From Pseudomonas panipatensis (lineage in GTDB: Bacteria > Pseudomonadota > Gammaproteobacteria > Pseudomonadales > Pseudomonadaceae), in assembly GCF_900099785.1 (NCBI RefSeq), contig NZ_FNDS01000006.1, forward strand, positions 1 through 64,000: DNA of 64,000 nucleotides, read 5' to 3'. This document shows positions 9,213-17,592 of the stretch, piece after piece. The translations under genes were made by a program, and so were the position numbers. Under the pieces are notes generated by a model. It did not search any database. It was not told the DNA's origin and worked only from the letters and a program-made list of their open reading frames with translations. Each line of letters starts with the position of its first letter. Position 1 is the stretch's first letter.

Positions 9213-10319
9213 ATGTCAACCATGAAAGCCGCGCGTCTGCACCAGATCGGAGGGCGCTTCCAGCTCGACGAAGTACCACGCCCGCAACCCGGCGCCCATG
9301 ACGTACTGGTCAGGGTGGCGGCCAGCGGCATCATCCCCAACCTGAAGAACGTCACCACGCACTTCCCCGAGTGGTATCCGTTCCTGCCGCTGCCAGCGTT
9401 GCCGGCGATCTTCGGCCTGGATAGCGCCGGCACCGTGGAAGCGGTCGGTTCGGCGGTCACCGCGTTCAAGCCGGGCGACCGCGTCTACGTTAACCCCGGC
9501 GTCGGCTGCGGCGAGTGTCGTCACTGCAAGCAGGGCGAGACGCCGCGTTGCGAGGCCTACACGTTCCTCGGCTACTTCGGCTTCGGCAGCGGTTCGCAGG
9601 CAATCTTCCAGCGCTACCCGCATGCCGGCTACGGCCAGTTCATGGTCGCCCCGGCGAACAACCTGGTGCGCTTGCCGCAATCCCTGAGCTTCGCCCAGGC
9701 GACCCGCTTCGGTTATCTCGGCACCGCCTACTCGGCGATCCGCAAGGCCGCGCTGCGTCCGTCGCAGAGCATCCTGATCCTCGGCGCCAGCGGTACCCTC
9801 GGGGTTGGCGCCACCTTGCTGGCGCTAGCCTTCGGCGCCGCCAAGGTGGTGGTCGCGGCGCGCGACATGGCGGCCCTGGCGCGCCTCAAGGCGCTGGCGC
9901 CGGAGCGTGTCGAGTGTGTGCGGATCGGCGCGCGGGCGATCCATGAACAGGTACTGGAAATCGTTCCCGGCGGTGTCGACGCGATGCTCGATACCTTGGG
10001 CGCGAAGGCGCCGGCGGAACTCTCGGTTGACGCCATGCGCGCGGTGGGCCGGGGCGGGCGCATCGTGCAGATCGGCGGTGTCGCCGGGCCCATTCCGATC
10101 GACCCGCATCCCTTCATGTGCGCGCAGTTGCAGTACATCGGCTCACTCTGGTTCACCACCGCCGAGGGCGACGAGATGGCCGGCATGGTTGCCTCGGGCA
10201 TCCTCGATCTGTCGCCCCTGGAGGAGCGTGCCTATCCGCTGGAGCAGCTCAACCAGGCGCTGGACGATATCCAGAGCCAGGCCAGTGGTTTCTGCAACTT
10301 CCACATTCTGCACGCCTGA
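9213..10319 (+). CDS. Medium-chain (zinc-type) alcohol dehydrogenase-like oxidoreductase
   Basis: A 368-residue MDR-superfamily protein with a GroES-like N-terminal lobe and a Rossmann domain (GASGTLGVG). Four cysteines at 99, 102, 105 and 113 are the structural-zinc lobe. The usual catalytic-zinc ligands are not evident: the region around residue 39 reads ASGI with no Cys, and the normal GHE motif reads GLD at 68-70. It may therefore act as a zinc-independent reductase of a carbonyl or enoyl group and not as a classical alcohol dehydrogenase. The start at ATG 9213 has GGAGGA upstream; an earlier in-frame start at 9066 has no such site. It lies between cassette A and a cupin gene; the substrate is unknown. 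Confidence 0.85.
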   Translation: MSTMKAARLHQIGGRFQLDEVPRPQPGAHDVLVRVAASGIIPNLKNVTTHFPEWYPFLPLPALPAIFGLDSAGTVEAVGSAVTAFKPGDRVYVNPGVGCGECRHCKQGETPRCEAYTFLGYFGFGSGSQAIFQRYPHAGYGQFMVAPANNLVRLPQSLSFAQATRFGYLGTAYSAIRKAALRPSQSILILGASGTLGVGATLLALAFGAAKVVVAARDMAALARLKALAPERVECVRIGARAIHEQVLEIVPGGVDAMLDTLGAKAPAELSVDAMRAVGRGGRIVQIGGVAGPIPIDPHPFMCAQLQYIGSLWFTTAEGDEMAGMVASGILDLSPLEERAYPLEQLNQALDDIQSQASGFCNFHILHA

Positions 10320-10381
10320 ACCCGACCCGCGTCCGGGTGCATCGGCGCATGCGCCCGGCCCAGCCAAAGGATGAGCCGAAC

Positions 10382-10918
10382 ATGAATGCACGTCGAATCG
10401 TCACCGGCCACGACAGCAGTGGCCGCTCCCAGGTGGTCAGCGCCGGGCCGCTTCCCGGAGGCGAAGGCTTCCGGCACTCGCCGGGTTTTGCCGCCGCGCT
10501 GATCTGGCGCACCGACCCCCGTCCGCTACTCGCCGCGCAGCCGGCCGATCCCACTCAGGCGGTGCACTCGGTGCTACCCGCTGTCGGTGGCACCAGCGCG
10601 ATGCTGGTGACCTTCCCGCCGCAGGGTCAGCCACTGCCCGTGGATTTCGATCCGCAGGCCGCCGCGGCCGAACTCTGCGAACGCCTGCCAGGTCTGGGCG
10701 AGCGTTTCGAGGCTGAGCATCCGGGCTTCCATCGCACCGACAGCATCGACTATGGCGTGCTGCTCGATGGCGAGATATCGCTGCAACTCGACGAGGGCGA
10801 CAGCACCTTGCTGCGCCCGGGCGATGTGGTGGTGCAGGTGGGTACTCGTCATGCCTGGCGTAACACCGGTAACACCCCGGCGCGAATGCTTTTCGTAATG
10901 GTCGGTGCAACGCGCTAG
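10382..10918 (+). CDS. Cupin-domain protein
   Basis: A 178-residue protein whose C-terminal half (about residues 110-175) is a cupin: IDYGVLLDGEISLQLDEG, then LRPGDVVVQVGTRHAWRNTG, the two classical cupin motif regions with the late histidine (RHAW). The first metal-binding motif is weak, with Tyr in the place of the usual His pair. Small cupins of this type, in catabolic loci, act as sensors, isomerases or hydrolase accessories. AAAGGATG precedes the ATG. It is likely cotranscribed with the dehydrogenase 62 bases upstream. Function is not assigned. Confidence 0.8.
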   Translation: MNARRIVTGHDSSGRSQVVSAGPLPGGEGFRHSPGFAAALIWRTDPRPLLAAQPADPTQAVHSVLPAVGGTSAMLVTFPPQGQPLPVDFDPQAAAAELCERLPGLGERFEAEHPGFHRTDSIDYGVLLDGEISLQLDEGDSTLLRPGDVVVQVGTRHAWRNTGNTPARMLFVMVGATR

Positions 10919-11408
10919 CGCGCGCGAAGTCAAGCGCTGCTGGCCCTTCGCGAGGGCGTCGCGCCGCGCGCGGACGACAGCGCGCGAGGCGCATTCCAGA
11001 GCCATGGATGGCGAGCGCGGGACAGTGGCGCGCGAGCCTTGCTCCCGCTGGTCGGCGGCGGCTCGCGAAAGTTACCGCCGCGGCATTGCGGGGCATGCTT
11101 CTTGCCTCGCTCCCCGGTGGTACCTGGCCGGCCCACCGGCCAGGTACGGCAAGTCCCGTGGTTTCCATGCTTTGCACGAGTAGAGAAGGGCCGTGCGCGG
11201 TGAAGGCCGCCCACCCATGGATCGGCGCTGCACAGTGACAGTGCTCAGCGACTGATCCGCCGGTGGTCATGCGTAGGCATGGGTCGCGACTGTGCTCGCA
11301 AATACCAACAAAAAGGGGTTTGGCGCTCCCGCTCGCCGAACCGAAATTGCGCTCCGCATAACCGTGTCAGTCTGTCCGCTTGCGTGCCCAGGCGGGGGAG
11401 GTTGCTCC
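10919..11408. other. Intergenic region upstream of the AraC regulator
   Basis: About 490 bases without a convincing gene. It holds one strong palindrome (11120-11147) and the leader of the regulator gene. Several ORFs here are uninterrupted only because of high GC; none has a good start or a recognisable product. Confidence 0.5.
11120..11147. promoter_or_regulatory. Perfect 12-bp inverted repeat
   Basis: GTACCTGGCCGG and CCGGCCAGGTAC surround the 4-base loop CCCA. It lies about 200 bases after the cupin stop and 260 before the regulator start. It could be a hairpin terminator without a T-run or a dyad operator. Confidence 0.4.
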
Positions 11409-12413
11409 ATGGAAAGCCTGTATTTCTCTCCGGCGGTTCCGCCGGACGTGGTCTTATCGCGCTTCGAGGTATGCCGTACCCGAGACCTCGACGAAGCGCG
11501 TCACTGGGGCGAGCGCATTTTCTGCGCCAACCGCTTGCGCAGCCTGGATGCCAAGGGCTCGGTCAACACCCGCATCTACTACCGGCGCCTCGGCGGCATC
11601 GGCATCGGCCGCATGAGCTACGGCGGCGATATCAGTATCGACCCGGGCCAGCTGGAGACTTTCAGCCTGATCCAGATGCCGATCCGTGGGCAGGAGCGCA
11701 TCGATTTCGGCGAGCAGCGCGTCCTCTCCGATCCGACGGTGGCCTCGATCCTCAACGCCCATGTGCCCTTCGTGATCAACCACAGCAACAGCACCGAAAA
11801 GTTGATCATCCGTCTCGACAACAACGTACTCGAACGCCATTGCCAGCAGCATCTGGGACGTAGCCTGCGCAAGGACATCGAATTCCAGGCCGCGATGCCG
11901 CTCGATACCCCGCAGGGCCGGCGCTGGATGCGCATGGTCGGTTGGCTCTACGACAGCCTCTCGGCTGATGAGGGCGAACTGCCGCCCATCCTCGCCAGCC
12001 AGTTCGAGCACACCCTGGTGAGCATGCTGCTGGCCTGCCAGCCGAACAATTACAGCGCCGAGCTGATGGCTGACGAGGGGCCATCGATCGCCCCATCGTT
12101 CGTCAAGCGCGTAGAGCGCTACATCGAGGAGCACGCCCACGAGCCGATCTCCATCGTCGACATGGCGGAGTATGCCGGCGTCAGTAGCCGCTCGTTGTTC
12201 ACCGGCTTCCGACGTTTCCGCAACACCTCGCCGATGCTCTATCTGAAGGAGGTGCGCCTGCGCAACGTGCATGAGGAGCTGCAACGGCAGAGCCCGGGCG
12301 GCAGCACGGTGACCGCCGTGGCGTTTCGCTGGGGCTTCAGCCACCTGGGGCATTTCACCACCGACTACAAACGCCGCTTCGGCGAGAGCCCTTCCGAAAC
12401 CTTGGCACGCTGA
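11409..12413 (+). CDS. XylS-type AraC-family transcriptional activator
   Basis: A 334-residue regulator. The N-terminal 220 residues match the AraC-binding-like sensor domain found in XylS and FeaR type proteins. Residues about 235-330 are the double helix-turn-helix (EHAHEPISIVDMAEYAGVSS, then TAVAFRWGFSHLGHFTTDYK, ending RRFGESPSETL). The family activates aromatic catabolic operons when an aromatic acid binds. The start at 11409 has GGGGGAGG upstream. It stands next to the Rieske gene, whose promoter, with two others in this locus, carries XylS-like boxes, so it is the likely activator of cassette A and both degradation operons. The effector is unknown. Confidence 0.9.
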   Translation: MESLYFSPAVPPDVVLSRFEVCRTRDLDEARHWGERIFCANRLRSLDAKGSVNTRIYYRRLGGIGIGRMSYGGDISIDPGQLETFSLIQMPIRGQERIDFGEQRVLSDPTVASILNAHVPFVINHSNSTEKLIIRLDNNVLERHCQQHLGRSLRKDIEFQAAMPLDTPQGRRWMRMVGWLYDSLSADEGELPPILASQFEHTLVSMLLACQPNNYSAELMADEGPSIAPSFVKRVERYIEEHAHEPISIVDMAEYAGVSSRSLFTGFRRFRNTSPMLYLKEVRLRNVHEELQRQSPGGSTVTAVAFRWGFSHLGHFTTDYKRRFGESPSETLAR

Positions 12414-12449
12414 GCGGCGCGGACAGGGAAGTCCAGCCCCCGCATTTTC

Positions 12450-12511
12450 TGCGCTGGAGGGATAAGCCCCTCAGTCATTGGAGCGTCAGCCAGAGCGTTG
12501 CTTCCTAGGAT
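12450..12511 (+). promoter_or_regulatory. XylS-type operator and promoter of the Rieske oxygenase operon
   Basis: The distal box TGCG-N6-GGATA is at 12450-12464. The weaker proximal box CTCA-N6-GGAGC at 12470-12484 is 20 bp on. A -10-like TAGGAT at 12506-12511 starts 21 bases after the proximal box. The layout matches those at 2514 and 16393. Confidence 0.6.
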
Positions 12512-12571
12512 GACCTGCAAGCGCACCGCATGAAGTGGCGCCTGTCCAGTCAGCCTATCGGGAGTTCCCCC

Positions 12572-13906
12572 ATGTCCGACCAACCCATCATTCGCCGTCG
12601 CAAGGTCACCACGGGCATCAGCGATGCCCGCGCCAACAACGCCAAGACCCAGAGCCAGTACCAGCCCTACAAGGATGCCGCCTGGGGCTTCATCAACCAC
12701 TGGTACCCGGCGCTGTTCAGCAACGAGCTGGCCGAGGACCAGGTAGAGGGCATCCAGATCTGCGGCGTGCCGATCGTCCTGCGCCGGGTCAACGGTCAGG
12801 TCTACGCCCTCAAGGACCAATGCCTGCATCGCGGCGTGCGCCTTTCGGAAAAACCCACCTGCTTCAACAAGAGCACCATCTCCTGTTGGTACCACGGCTT
12901 CACCTTCGACCTGGAGAGCGGCAAGCTGGTGACCATCGTCGCCAACCCGGACGACAAGTTGATCGGCACGACCGGCATCACCACCTACCCGGTGCACGAG
13001 GTCAACGGGATGATCTTCGTCTTCGTCCGCGAGGATGACTTCCCCGATGAGGACGTCCCGCCGCTGGCGCATGACCTGCCGTTCCGTTTCCCCGAGCGCA
13101 GCGAACAGTTCCCGCACCCGCTGTGGCCGGCTTCGCCGAGCGTGCTCGACGACAACGCGGTAGTGCTGGGCATGCACCGCACCGGCTTCGGCAACTGGCG
13201 CATCGCTTGCGAGAACGGTTTCGATAACGCGCACATCCTGGTGCACAAGGACAACACCATCGTCCATGCCATGGACTGGGTGTTGCCGTTGGGCCTGCTG
13301 CCGGTCGGCGATGACTGCATCGACGTGGTGGAGGACGAGAACGGTCCCAAGGGCCTGATGCAATGGCTGTTCACCGACAAGTGGGCGCCGATCCTGGAGA
13401 ACAAGGAACTCGGCTTGAAGGTGGACGGCCTCAATGGTCGCCACTACCGCACCTCGGTGGTTCTGCCGGGGGTGCTGATGGTGGAGAACTGGCCGGGCGA
13501 GCACATGACCCAGTACGAGTGGTATGTGCCGATCACCGACGACACCCATGAGTATTGGGAAATCATCGTGCGCGTCTGCGACACCCCGGAAGAGCGGCAG
13601 AAGCATCAGTACCGCTACGACCATGTGTACAAGCCGCTGTGCCTGCACGGCTTCAACGACTGCGACATCTACGCCCGCGAAGCCATGCAGAACTTCTACA
13701 TCGACGGCACCGGCTGGGACGACGAGCAACTGGTGGCGACCGACGTCTCGCCAATCACCTGGCGCAAGCTGGCATCGCGCTGGAACCGCGGCATCGCCAA
13801 GCCGGGGCGTGGCGTGGCCGGTTCGGTCAAGGACAGCAGCCTGATCTTCAAGGACACCGCCGATGGCCGGCGTCCGGGCTACCGGGTCAAACAGATCGAA
13901 GACTGA
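12572..13906 (+). CDS. CarAa-like Rieske non-heme iron oxygenase, terminal oxygenase
   Basis: A 444-residue oxygenase alpha subunit. The Rieske [2Fe-2S] ligands are C84-x-H86 and C105-x2-H108. Mononuclear iron ligands H221 and H225 lie in ENGFDNAHILVHKD, and the late acidic ligand is in HGFNDCDIYAREAM. This H-x3-H spacing and the segments LPLGLLP, EWYVPI and WRKLAS match carbazole 1,9a-dioxygenase oxygenase (CarAa), a homotrimer without a beta subunit. No beta-subunit gene is nearby, in agreement. The start at 12572 has GGGAG 8 bases upstream. It likely hydroxylates an aromatic ring with the reductase at 16553. It is about 60 residues longer than CarAa. The substrate need not be carbazole. 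Confidence 0.9.
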   Translation: MSDQPIIRRRKVTTGISDARANNAKTQSQYQPYKDAAWGFINHWYPALFSNELAEDQVEGIQICGVPIVLRRVNGQVYALKDQCLHRGVRLSEKPTCFNKSTISCWYHGFTFDLESGKLVTIVANPDDKLIGTTGITTYPVHEVNGMIFVFVREDDFPDEDVPPLAHDLPFRFPERSEQFPHPLWPASPSVLDDNAVVLGMHRTGFGNWRIACENGFDNAHILVHKDNTIVHAMDWVLPLGLLPVGDDCIDVVEDENGPKGLMQWLFTDKWAPILENKELGLKVDGLNGRHYRTSVVLPGVLMVENWPGEHMTQYEWYVPITDDTHEYWEIIVRVCDTPEERQKHQYRYDHVYKPLCLHGFNDCDIYAREAMQNFYIDGTGWDDEQLVATDVSPITWRKLASRWNRGIAKPGRGVAGSVKDSSLIFKDTADGRRPGYRVKQIED

Positions 13907-13918
13907 CCGTTCGCCCAG

Positions 13919-13944
13919 CCCGGCGCGCCATGACGCGCGCCGGG
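13919..13944 (+). terminator. Intra-operon GC hairpin
   Basis: CCCGGCGCGC and GCGCGCCGGG form a perfect 10-bp stem with a 6-base loop between the Rieske gene and the hydrolase gene. It has only a short T-run (CCGTTT), so partial termination or mRNA protection is likely. Confidence 0.5.
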
Positions 13945-13966
13945 CCGTTTCGCCAGGGAATCCCCT

Positions 13967-14830
13967 ATGTCTCAGATACCCAGTTCCAACAGCCGTTTCG
14001 TCACGGTGGATGGCGTGCGGCTGCATTACCGCGAGGTCGACGGCCCGGACGAGTGCCTGCCGGTGATCTTCACCCATGGCGGCGGCCCCGGCAGTACCGG
14101 CTGGAGCAACTTCCGCCAGAGCGCCGCGGCCTTCTCGCGCGCGCATCGCTGCTATTTTCTCGACTTCCCCCAGTTCGGCCTGTCCGACATGGTGCCGGTG
14201 GAGGGCCCCGTCTTCACCTGGCATGCGCGCAAGCTACTGGGCTTCATGGACGCGCTGGGCATCCGTCGGGCGCACCTGGTCAACCAGTCGTTCGGCGGCT
14301 GCGTGGCGATCCGCTTCGCCGCCGAGCACGCCGATCGCGTCGGGCGCCTGTTGCTGATCGGTTCGCAGCCGCTGGAGCGCGGCGTCATGCAACCCTTGCC
14401 GTTGTTCAGCAAGCACGCCGCCAGTCTGCTCGCCGACTACTACCTGAACGATGGCGGACCGAGCCTGGAGAAGATGCGCCGGCTGATCCAGCGCTATGAG
14501 CTGCACGATGACCTGCGCATCGACGACGAAGCCCTGCGGCTGCGCTTCCAGGCCAGCGACAACCTCGGCTTCATCGATCTGCTGCGTACTCCCGGCGCCT
14601 TCGGCCAGTGGGAAAACCTGCTGCCGCTGTTCCCCCGGGTGGGCGTACCGACCTTGATCCTCTGGGGACTGCACGACTGGTTCGGTGGCGTCGACGTGCC
14701 CATGCTGATGCTCAACCAGTTCACCGATGCTCGCTTGTATGTCATGGGCAATGCCGCGCACCACCCGCAGAGCGAATGCCCGGACGAGTTCAACGCCGTT
14801 GCCTTGACCTTCATCGGGAGCCAGCCATGA
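13967..14830 (+). CDS. Alpha/beta hydrolase, meta-cleavage-product hydrolase type
   Basis: A 287-residue alpha/beta hydrolase. The oxyanion-hole region HGGGPGSTGWSNF (residues 37-49) is like BphD-class carbon-carbon hydrolases. The nucleophile is S108 in NQSFGG, the acid Asp is in LHDWFGG and the His in NAAHHPQSE. BphD-type enzymes cleave the vinylogous diketone made by extradiol ring opening. It is directly downstream of the Rieske gene and its stop overlaps the next start by 4 bases (ATGA). A second enzyme of this class is at 22934, so one of the two may act on an ester or amide, or on a second ring-opened product. Confidence 0.85.
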   Translation: MSQIPSSNSRFVTVDGVRLHYREVDGPDECLPVIFTHGGGPGSTGWSNFRQSAAAFSRAHRCYFLDFPQFGLSDMVPVEGPVFTWHARKLLGFMDALGIRRAHLVNQSFGGCVAIRFAAEHADRVGRLLLIGSQPLERGVMQPLPLFSKHAASLLADYYLNDGGPSLEKMRRLIQRYELHDDLRIDDEALRLRFQASDNLGFIDLLRTPGAFGQWENLLPLFPRVGVPTLILWGLHDWFGGVDVPMLMLNQFTDARLYVMGNAAHHPQSECPDEFNAVALTFIGSQP

Positions 14831-16221
14831 ACGAGCTGCATTATCTGGAACTGCACGAACTCTCGCTGCTGATCCGCAGTGGCAAGCTGTCTCCGGTGGA
14901 GGTTACCGAAGCCCAGCTGGCGCGCATCGAAGCCCTCGACGGACGCCTGCACAGCTATGCCCAGGTCACTGCCGAGCGGGCTCTGGAGCAGGCGCGCGAG
15001 GCCGAGCGCGAACTGGCCCGCGGGCACTGCCGCAGCCCGCTGCATGGCATTCCGCTGGCCTTCAAGGACCTGCTCCACACCGCGGGCGTGGTCACCGCCG
15101 CCGGCATGCCATTGCGGCGTGATTTCATTCCCCGCGAGGACGCTACCGTGGTCGCGCGTTTGCGCGAAGCCGGCAGCGTGATGCTCGGCAAGCTGCAGAT
15201 GACCGAGGGCGCTTTCGCCATCCACCACCCGGATATCGTCGCGCCTAACAATCCCTGGCATGCCGGCCACTGGGCCGGCGCTTCCTCCAGCGGTTGCGGC
15301 GTGGCCACCGCCGCGGGGCTCTGCTACGCCTCGCTGGGCAGCGACACCGGCGGCTCGATCCGCTTTCCCTGCGCGGCCAACGGCCTGACCGGCTTGAAGC
15401 CGACCTGGGGGCGGGTCAGCCGCCACGGCAGCTTCGAACTGGCGGCCAGCCTCGACCATATCGGGCCGATCACCCGCAGCGCGCGGGATGCCCTGTTCCT
15501 GCTGTCGAGCATTGCCGGCCATGACCCGGCCGATCCCACCTCGCTGCCCAGCGTGTGCCTGCAAGTCGACTCCCTGGAGGGGTCGTTCCAGGGGCTGCGC
15601 GTGGGCGTCGACGAGCAGTGGATCAGCGATGGCGTCGATCCACTGATTCAGCAGGCGCTCAGCCAGGTGCTCGGCATCATCCAGGCCGGTGGCGGCAAGT
15701 TGCACCGCGTACGCATGCCGGACACCCGCGCGGTCAGCGCCAACTGGGAGAGCCATTGCGGCGTGCAGACCGCGCTGGCCCACGCGTCTACCTATCCTCG
15801 CCGCGCCGCCGAGTACGGCCCGGCGCTGAGTCGGTTGATCGACGGTGGCCGTGCGCTCAGCGGCATGGACTACCAGCGCATCCTGCTCGACGGACAACGT
15901 TTCCATGGCGAGCTGGAGGCCTTGCTCAAGGACATCGACCTGCTGCTGGCGCCAGTCCAGCCCTATGCCGCGCCCAGCCATGAGCAACTCGCCAACTTGG
16001 CCCAGGACCCGGAGGCCAACCGGCGGCTGATCCAGTTCACCGCGCCGTTCAACGTCAGCGGCCATCCGTGCCTGAGCTTGCCTTGCGGCTTCACCGCCGA
16101 AGGCCTGCCGATCGGCTGCCAGTTCATCGCCGGCAAAGGCGCCGAAGCCTTGCTCTGCCGTGCCGGCATGGCGCTGCAAAGCGTGACCGACTGGCACAAG
16201 GTGCGCCCCACCGGTTTCTGA
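14827..16221 (+). CDS. Amidase (amidase-signature family), first copy
   Basis: A 464-residue amidase-signature enzyme. The Ser-cisSer-Lys triad region is intact: K80 in LAFKDL, the serine stretch 153-155 in GASSSG, and nucleophile S177 in GSDTGGSIRFP. These enzymes hydrolyse amides to acid and ammonia or amine. It is translationally coupled to the hydrolase by an ATGA overlap and is the last gene before a rho-independent terminator. It is only distantly similar to the amidase at 19695. Amidases in both catabolic operons suggest a nitrogen-containing or amide-protected substrate (inference). Confidence 0.9.
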   Translation: MNELHYLELHELSLLIRSGKLSPVEVTEAQLARIEALDGRLHSYAQVTAERALEQAREAERELARGHCRSPLHGIPLAFKDLLHTAGVVTAAGMPLRRDFIPREDATVVARLREAGSVMLGKLQMTEGAFAIHHPDIVAPNNPWHAGHWAGASSSGCGVATAAGLCYASLGSDTGGSIRFPCAANGLTGLKPTWGRVSRHGSFELAASLDHIGPITRSARDALFLLSSIAGHDPADPTSLPSVCLQVDSLEGSFQGLRVGVDEQWISDGVDPLIQQALSQVLGIIQAGGGKLHRVRMPDTRAVSANWESHCGVQTALAHASTYPRRAAEYGPALSRLIDGGRALSGMDYQRILLDGQRFHGELEALLKDIDLLLAPVQPYAAPSHEQLANLAQDPEANRRLIQFTAPFNVSGHPCLSLPCGFTAEGLPIGCQFIAGKGAEALLCRAGMALQSVTDWHKVRPTGF

Positions 16222-16241
16222 TCGCTCCTGCGGGTTTTTGG

Positions 16242-16269
16242 CCTCGGCATATAGCCGGGGCTTTTTTTT
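16242..16269 (+). terminator. Rho-independent terminator after the first amidase
   Basis: CCTCGGC pairs with GCCGGGG (one G-T pair) around a short loop and is followed by C and eight T. It ends the Rieske-hydrolase-amidase operon. Confidence 0.85.
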
Positions 16270-16392
16270 GCTGCGCGGCGGCGCTGCGCAGCGCTGTTGC
16301 GCTAACGCAGGGCAGGGGCGCGTGCGCTCCGCGCAGAGCGAAGGGGAGGCGCCTCGGCAACCGGGCAACAACGCTGATCCAGCGCAGGATCT

Positions 16393-16454
16393 TGCGCTGA
16401 CGGGATAACCACGTACCCCAAGGGAGCGCCTGGCGCCATGGGGCTTCCTAAGAT
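16393..16454 (+). promoter_or_regulatory. XylS-type operator and promoter of the reductase operon
   Basis: TGCG-N6-GGATA at 16393-16407 and GTAC-N6-GGAGC at 16413-16427 are 20 bp apart. A -10-like TAAGAT at 16449-16454 starts 21 bases later. Both boxes resemble those at 12450-12484 and the spacing is identical. Confidence 0.6.
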
Positions 16455-16552
16455 CGGCCCATAGCGTCGCCCTCGACACAACGCAGGAGCGACGCCTCGA
16501 AATCCACCCGCCACGCTCGCTGGCACCCGATGCCGTTATGGAGCCGACCCGC

Positions 16553-17581
16553 ATGCAAGACCCACTGCACACAGTCACCCTGAACTTCTCCGATGGCGTC
16601 AGCCGCAGCTTCAGCGTCGGCGCCGAGAGCAGCATCCTCGACGCCGCGCTGCAGGCCGAGATTCCGCTGTTGTACCAGTGCCGTTCCGGTAGCTGCTCCA
16701 GTTGCATCGCGCAGTTGGCCGAAGGCGAGGCGCACACCCGCGCGGGGGCCAGCTCGACCCTGCTGGCCAATGAGTACGCCGCCGGCCAGCGCCTGCTGTG
16801 CCTGTGCCAGGCTCGCTCGGACTGCACCTTCGATCTGGACTATGGCAGCGAGGTCGGCTCCCGCGTGGTGAGCGAAGTCCACGCCTTCGTTGACAAGGTG
16901 GAGCGCATCGCCAGCAACGTGGTGCGCCTGACCCTGGAGCTGGCCGACGGTGACTGGCTGGAGTTCCGCCCCGGGCAGTTCGTCCAGGTGCAGGTGCCGG
17001 GCTTCGGTGTGCTGCGCAGCTACTCGCCCGCGAGCACCGTGGCCAGCCTGCCGAAGTTGCAATTGCTGGTGCGCCTGTTGCCGGGCGGAGCCATGTCCGG
17101 CTTCCTTCAGGAGAAGGCCCAGGTCGAGGACGTGCTGACCCTCAGCGGCCCCTTCGGCGCCTTCTTCCTGCGCGAGGAGCACAAGCGCGCGCCGCATATC
17201 TTCGTCGCTGGCGGTACCGGCCTGGCGCCGATCCTGTCGATGATCGACAGCCTGCGCCAGGGCAGCGGACGCAAGCCGCCGATGCTCCTCAGCTTCGGTT
17301 GCGCCACGCCCGATGCGCTGTTCTGCCTCGATGACATCGAACTGCGTCGGCAGTGGCTGCCGACCTTGGAGACGCGCATCTGCGTCGACCGCGAAGCCAC
17401 TGGCGAGCTGCACCAGGGGAGTCCTGTCAGCGCCCTGCGCGAAGGCGATGTGCGCGGTCCCGACACGGTCGCCTACCTGTGCGGCCCGCAACCGATGATC
17501 GATGCCGCCAGCGCACGGCTGATCGAGCTGGGCGTCGCTCCAGCCAACATCTTCAGCGAACAGTTCGTCGCCAGCCATTGA
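16553..17581 (+). CDS. Oxygenase reductase: ferredoxin-FAD-NAD(P)H electron transfer protein
   Basis: A 342-residue three-part reductase. The N-terminal plant-type [2Fe-2S] ferredoxin has C43-x4-C48-x2-C51 and a late Cys at 83 or 85. The FAD-binding domain carries RSYSPAS, and the NAD-binding domain carries GGTGLAPILS and a CGPQPM motif near the end. It passes electrons from NAD(P)H to a Rieske oxygenase, as in BenC- or CarAd-like systems. The start at 16553 follows GGAG with good spacing; ATG 16538 is possible but has no site. It is the first gene of an eight-gene operon and shares its operator type with the CarAa-like gene, so they are probable partners. Confidence 0.9.
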   Translation: MQDPLHTVTLNFSDGVSRSFSVGAESSILDAALQAEIPLLYQCRSGSCSSCIAQLAEGEAHTRAGASSTLLANEYAAGQRLLCLCQARSDCTFDLDYGSEVGSRVVSEVHAFVDKVERIASNVVRLTLELADGDWLEFRPGQFVQVQVPGFGVLRSYSPASTVASLPKLQLLVRLLPGGAMSGFLQEKAQVEDVLTLSGPFGAFFLREEHKRAPHIFVAGGTGLAPILSMIDSLRQGSGRKPPMLLSFGCATPDALFCLDDIELRRQWLPTLETRICVDREATGELHQGSPVSALREGDVRGPDTVAYLCGPQPMIDAASARLIELGVAPANIFSEQFVASH

Positions 17582-17592
17582 GGAGTCTGCCC

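Noticed and set aside
12365-14224. 619-codon minus-strand open frame across the Rieske gene
   Set aside because: Antisense shadow; the plus-strand Rieske and iron motifs are certain.
14494-16827. 777-codon minus-strand open frame across the first amidase
   Set aside because: Shadow of the hydrolase, amidase and reductase genes; no domain signal, and it runs through a terminator and promoter.
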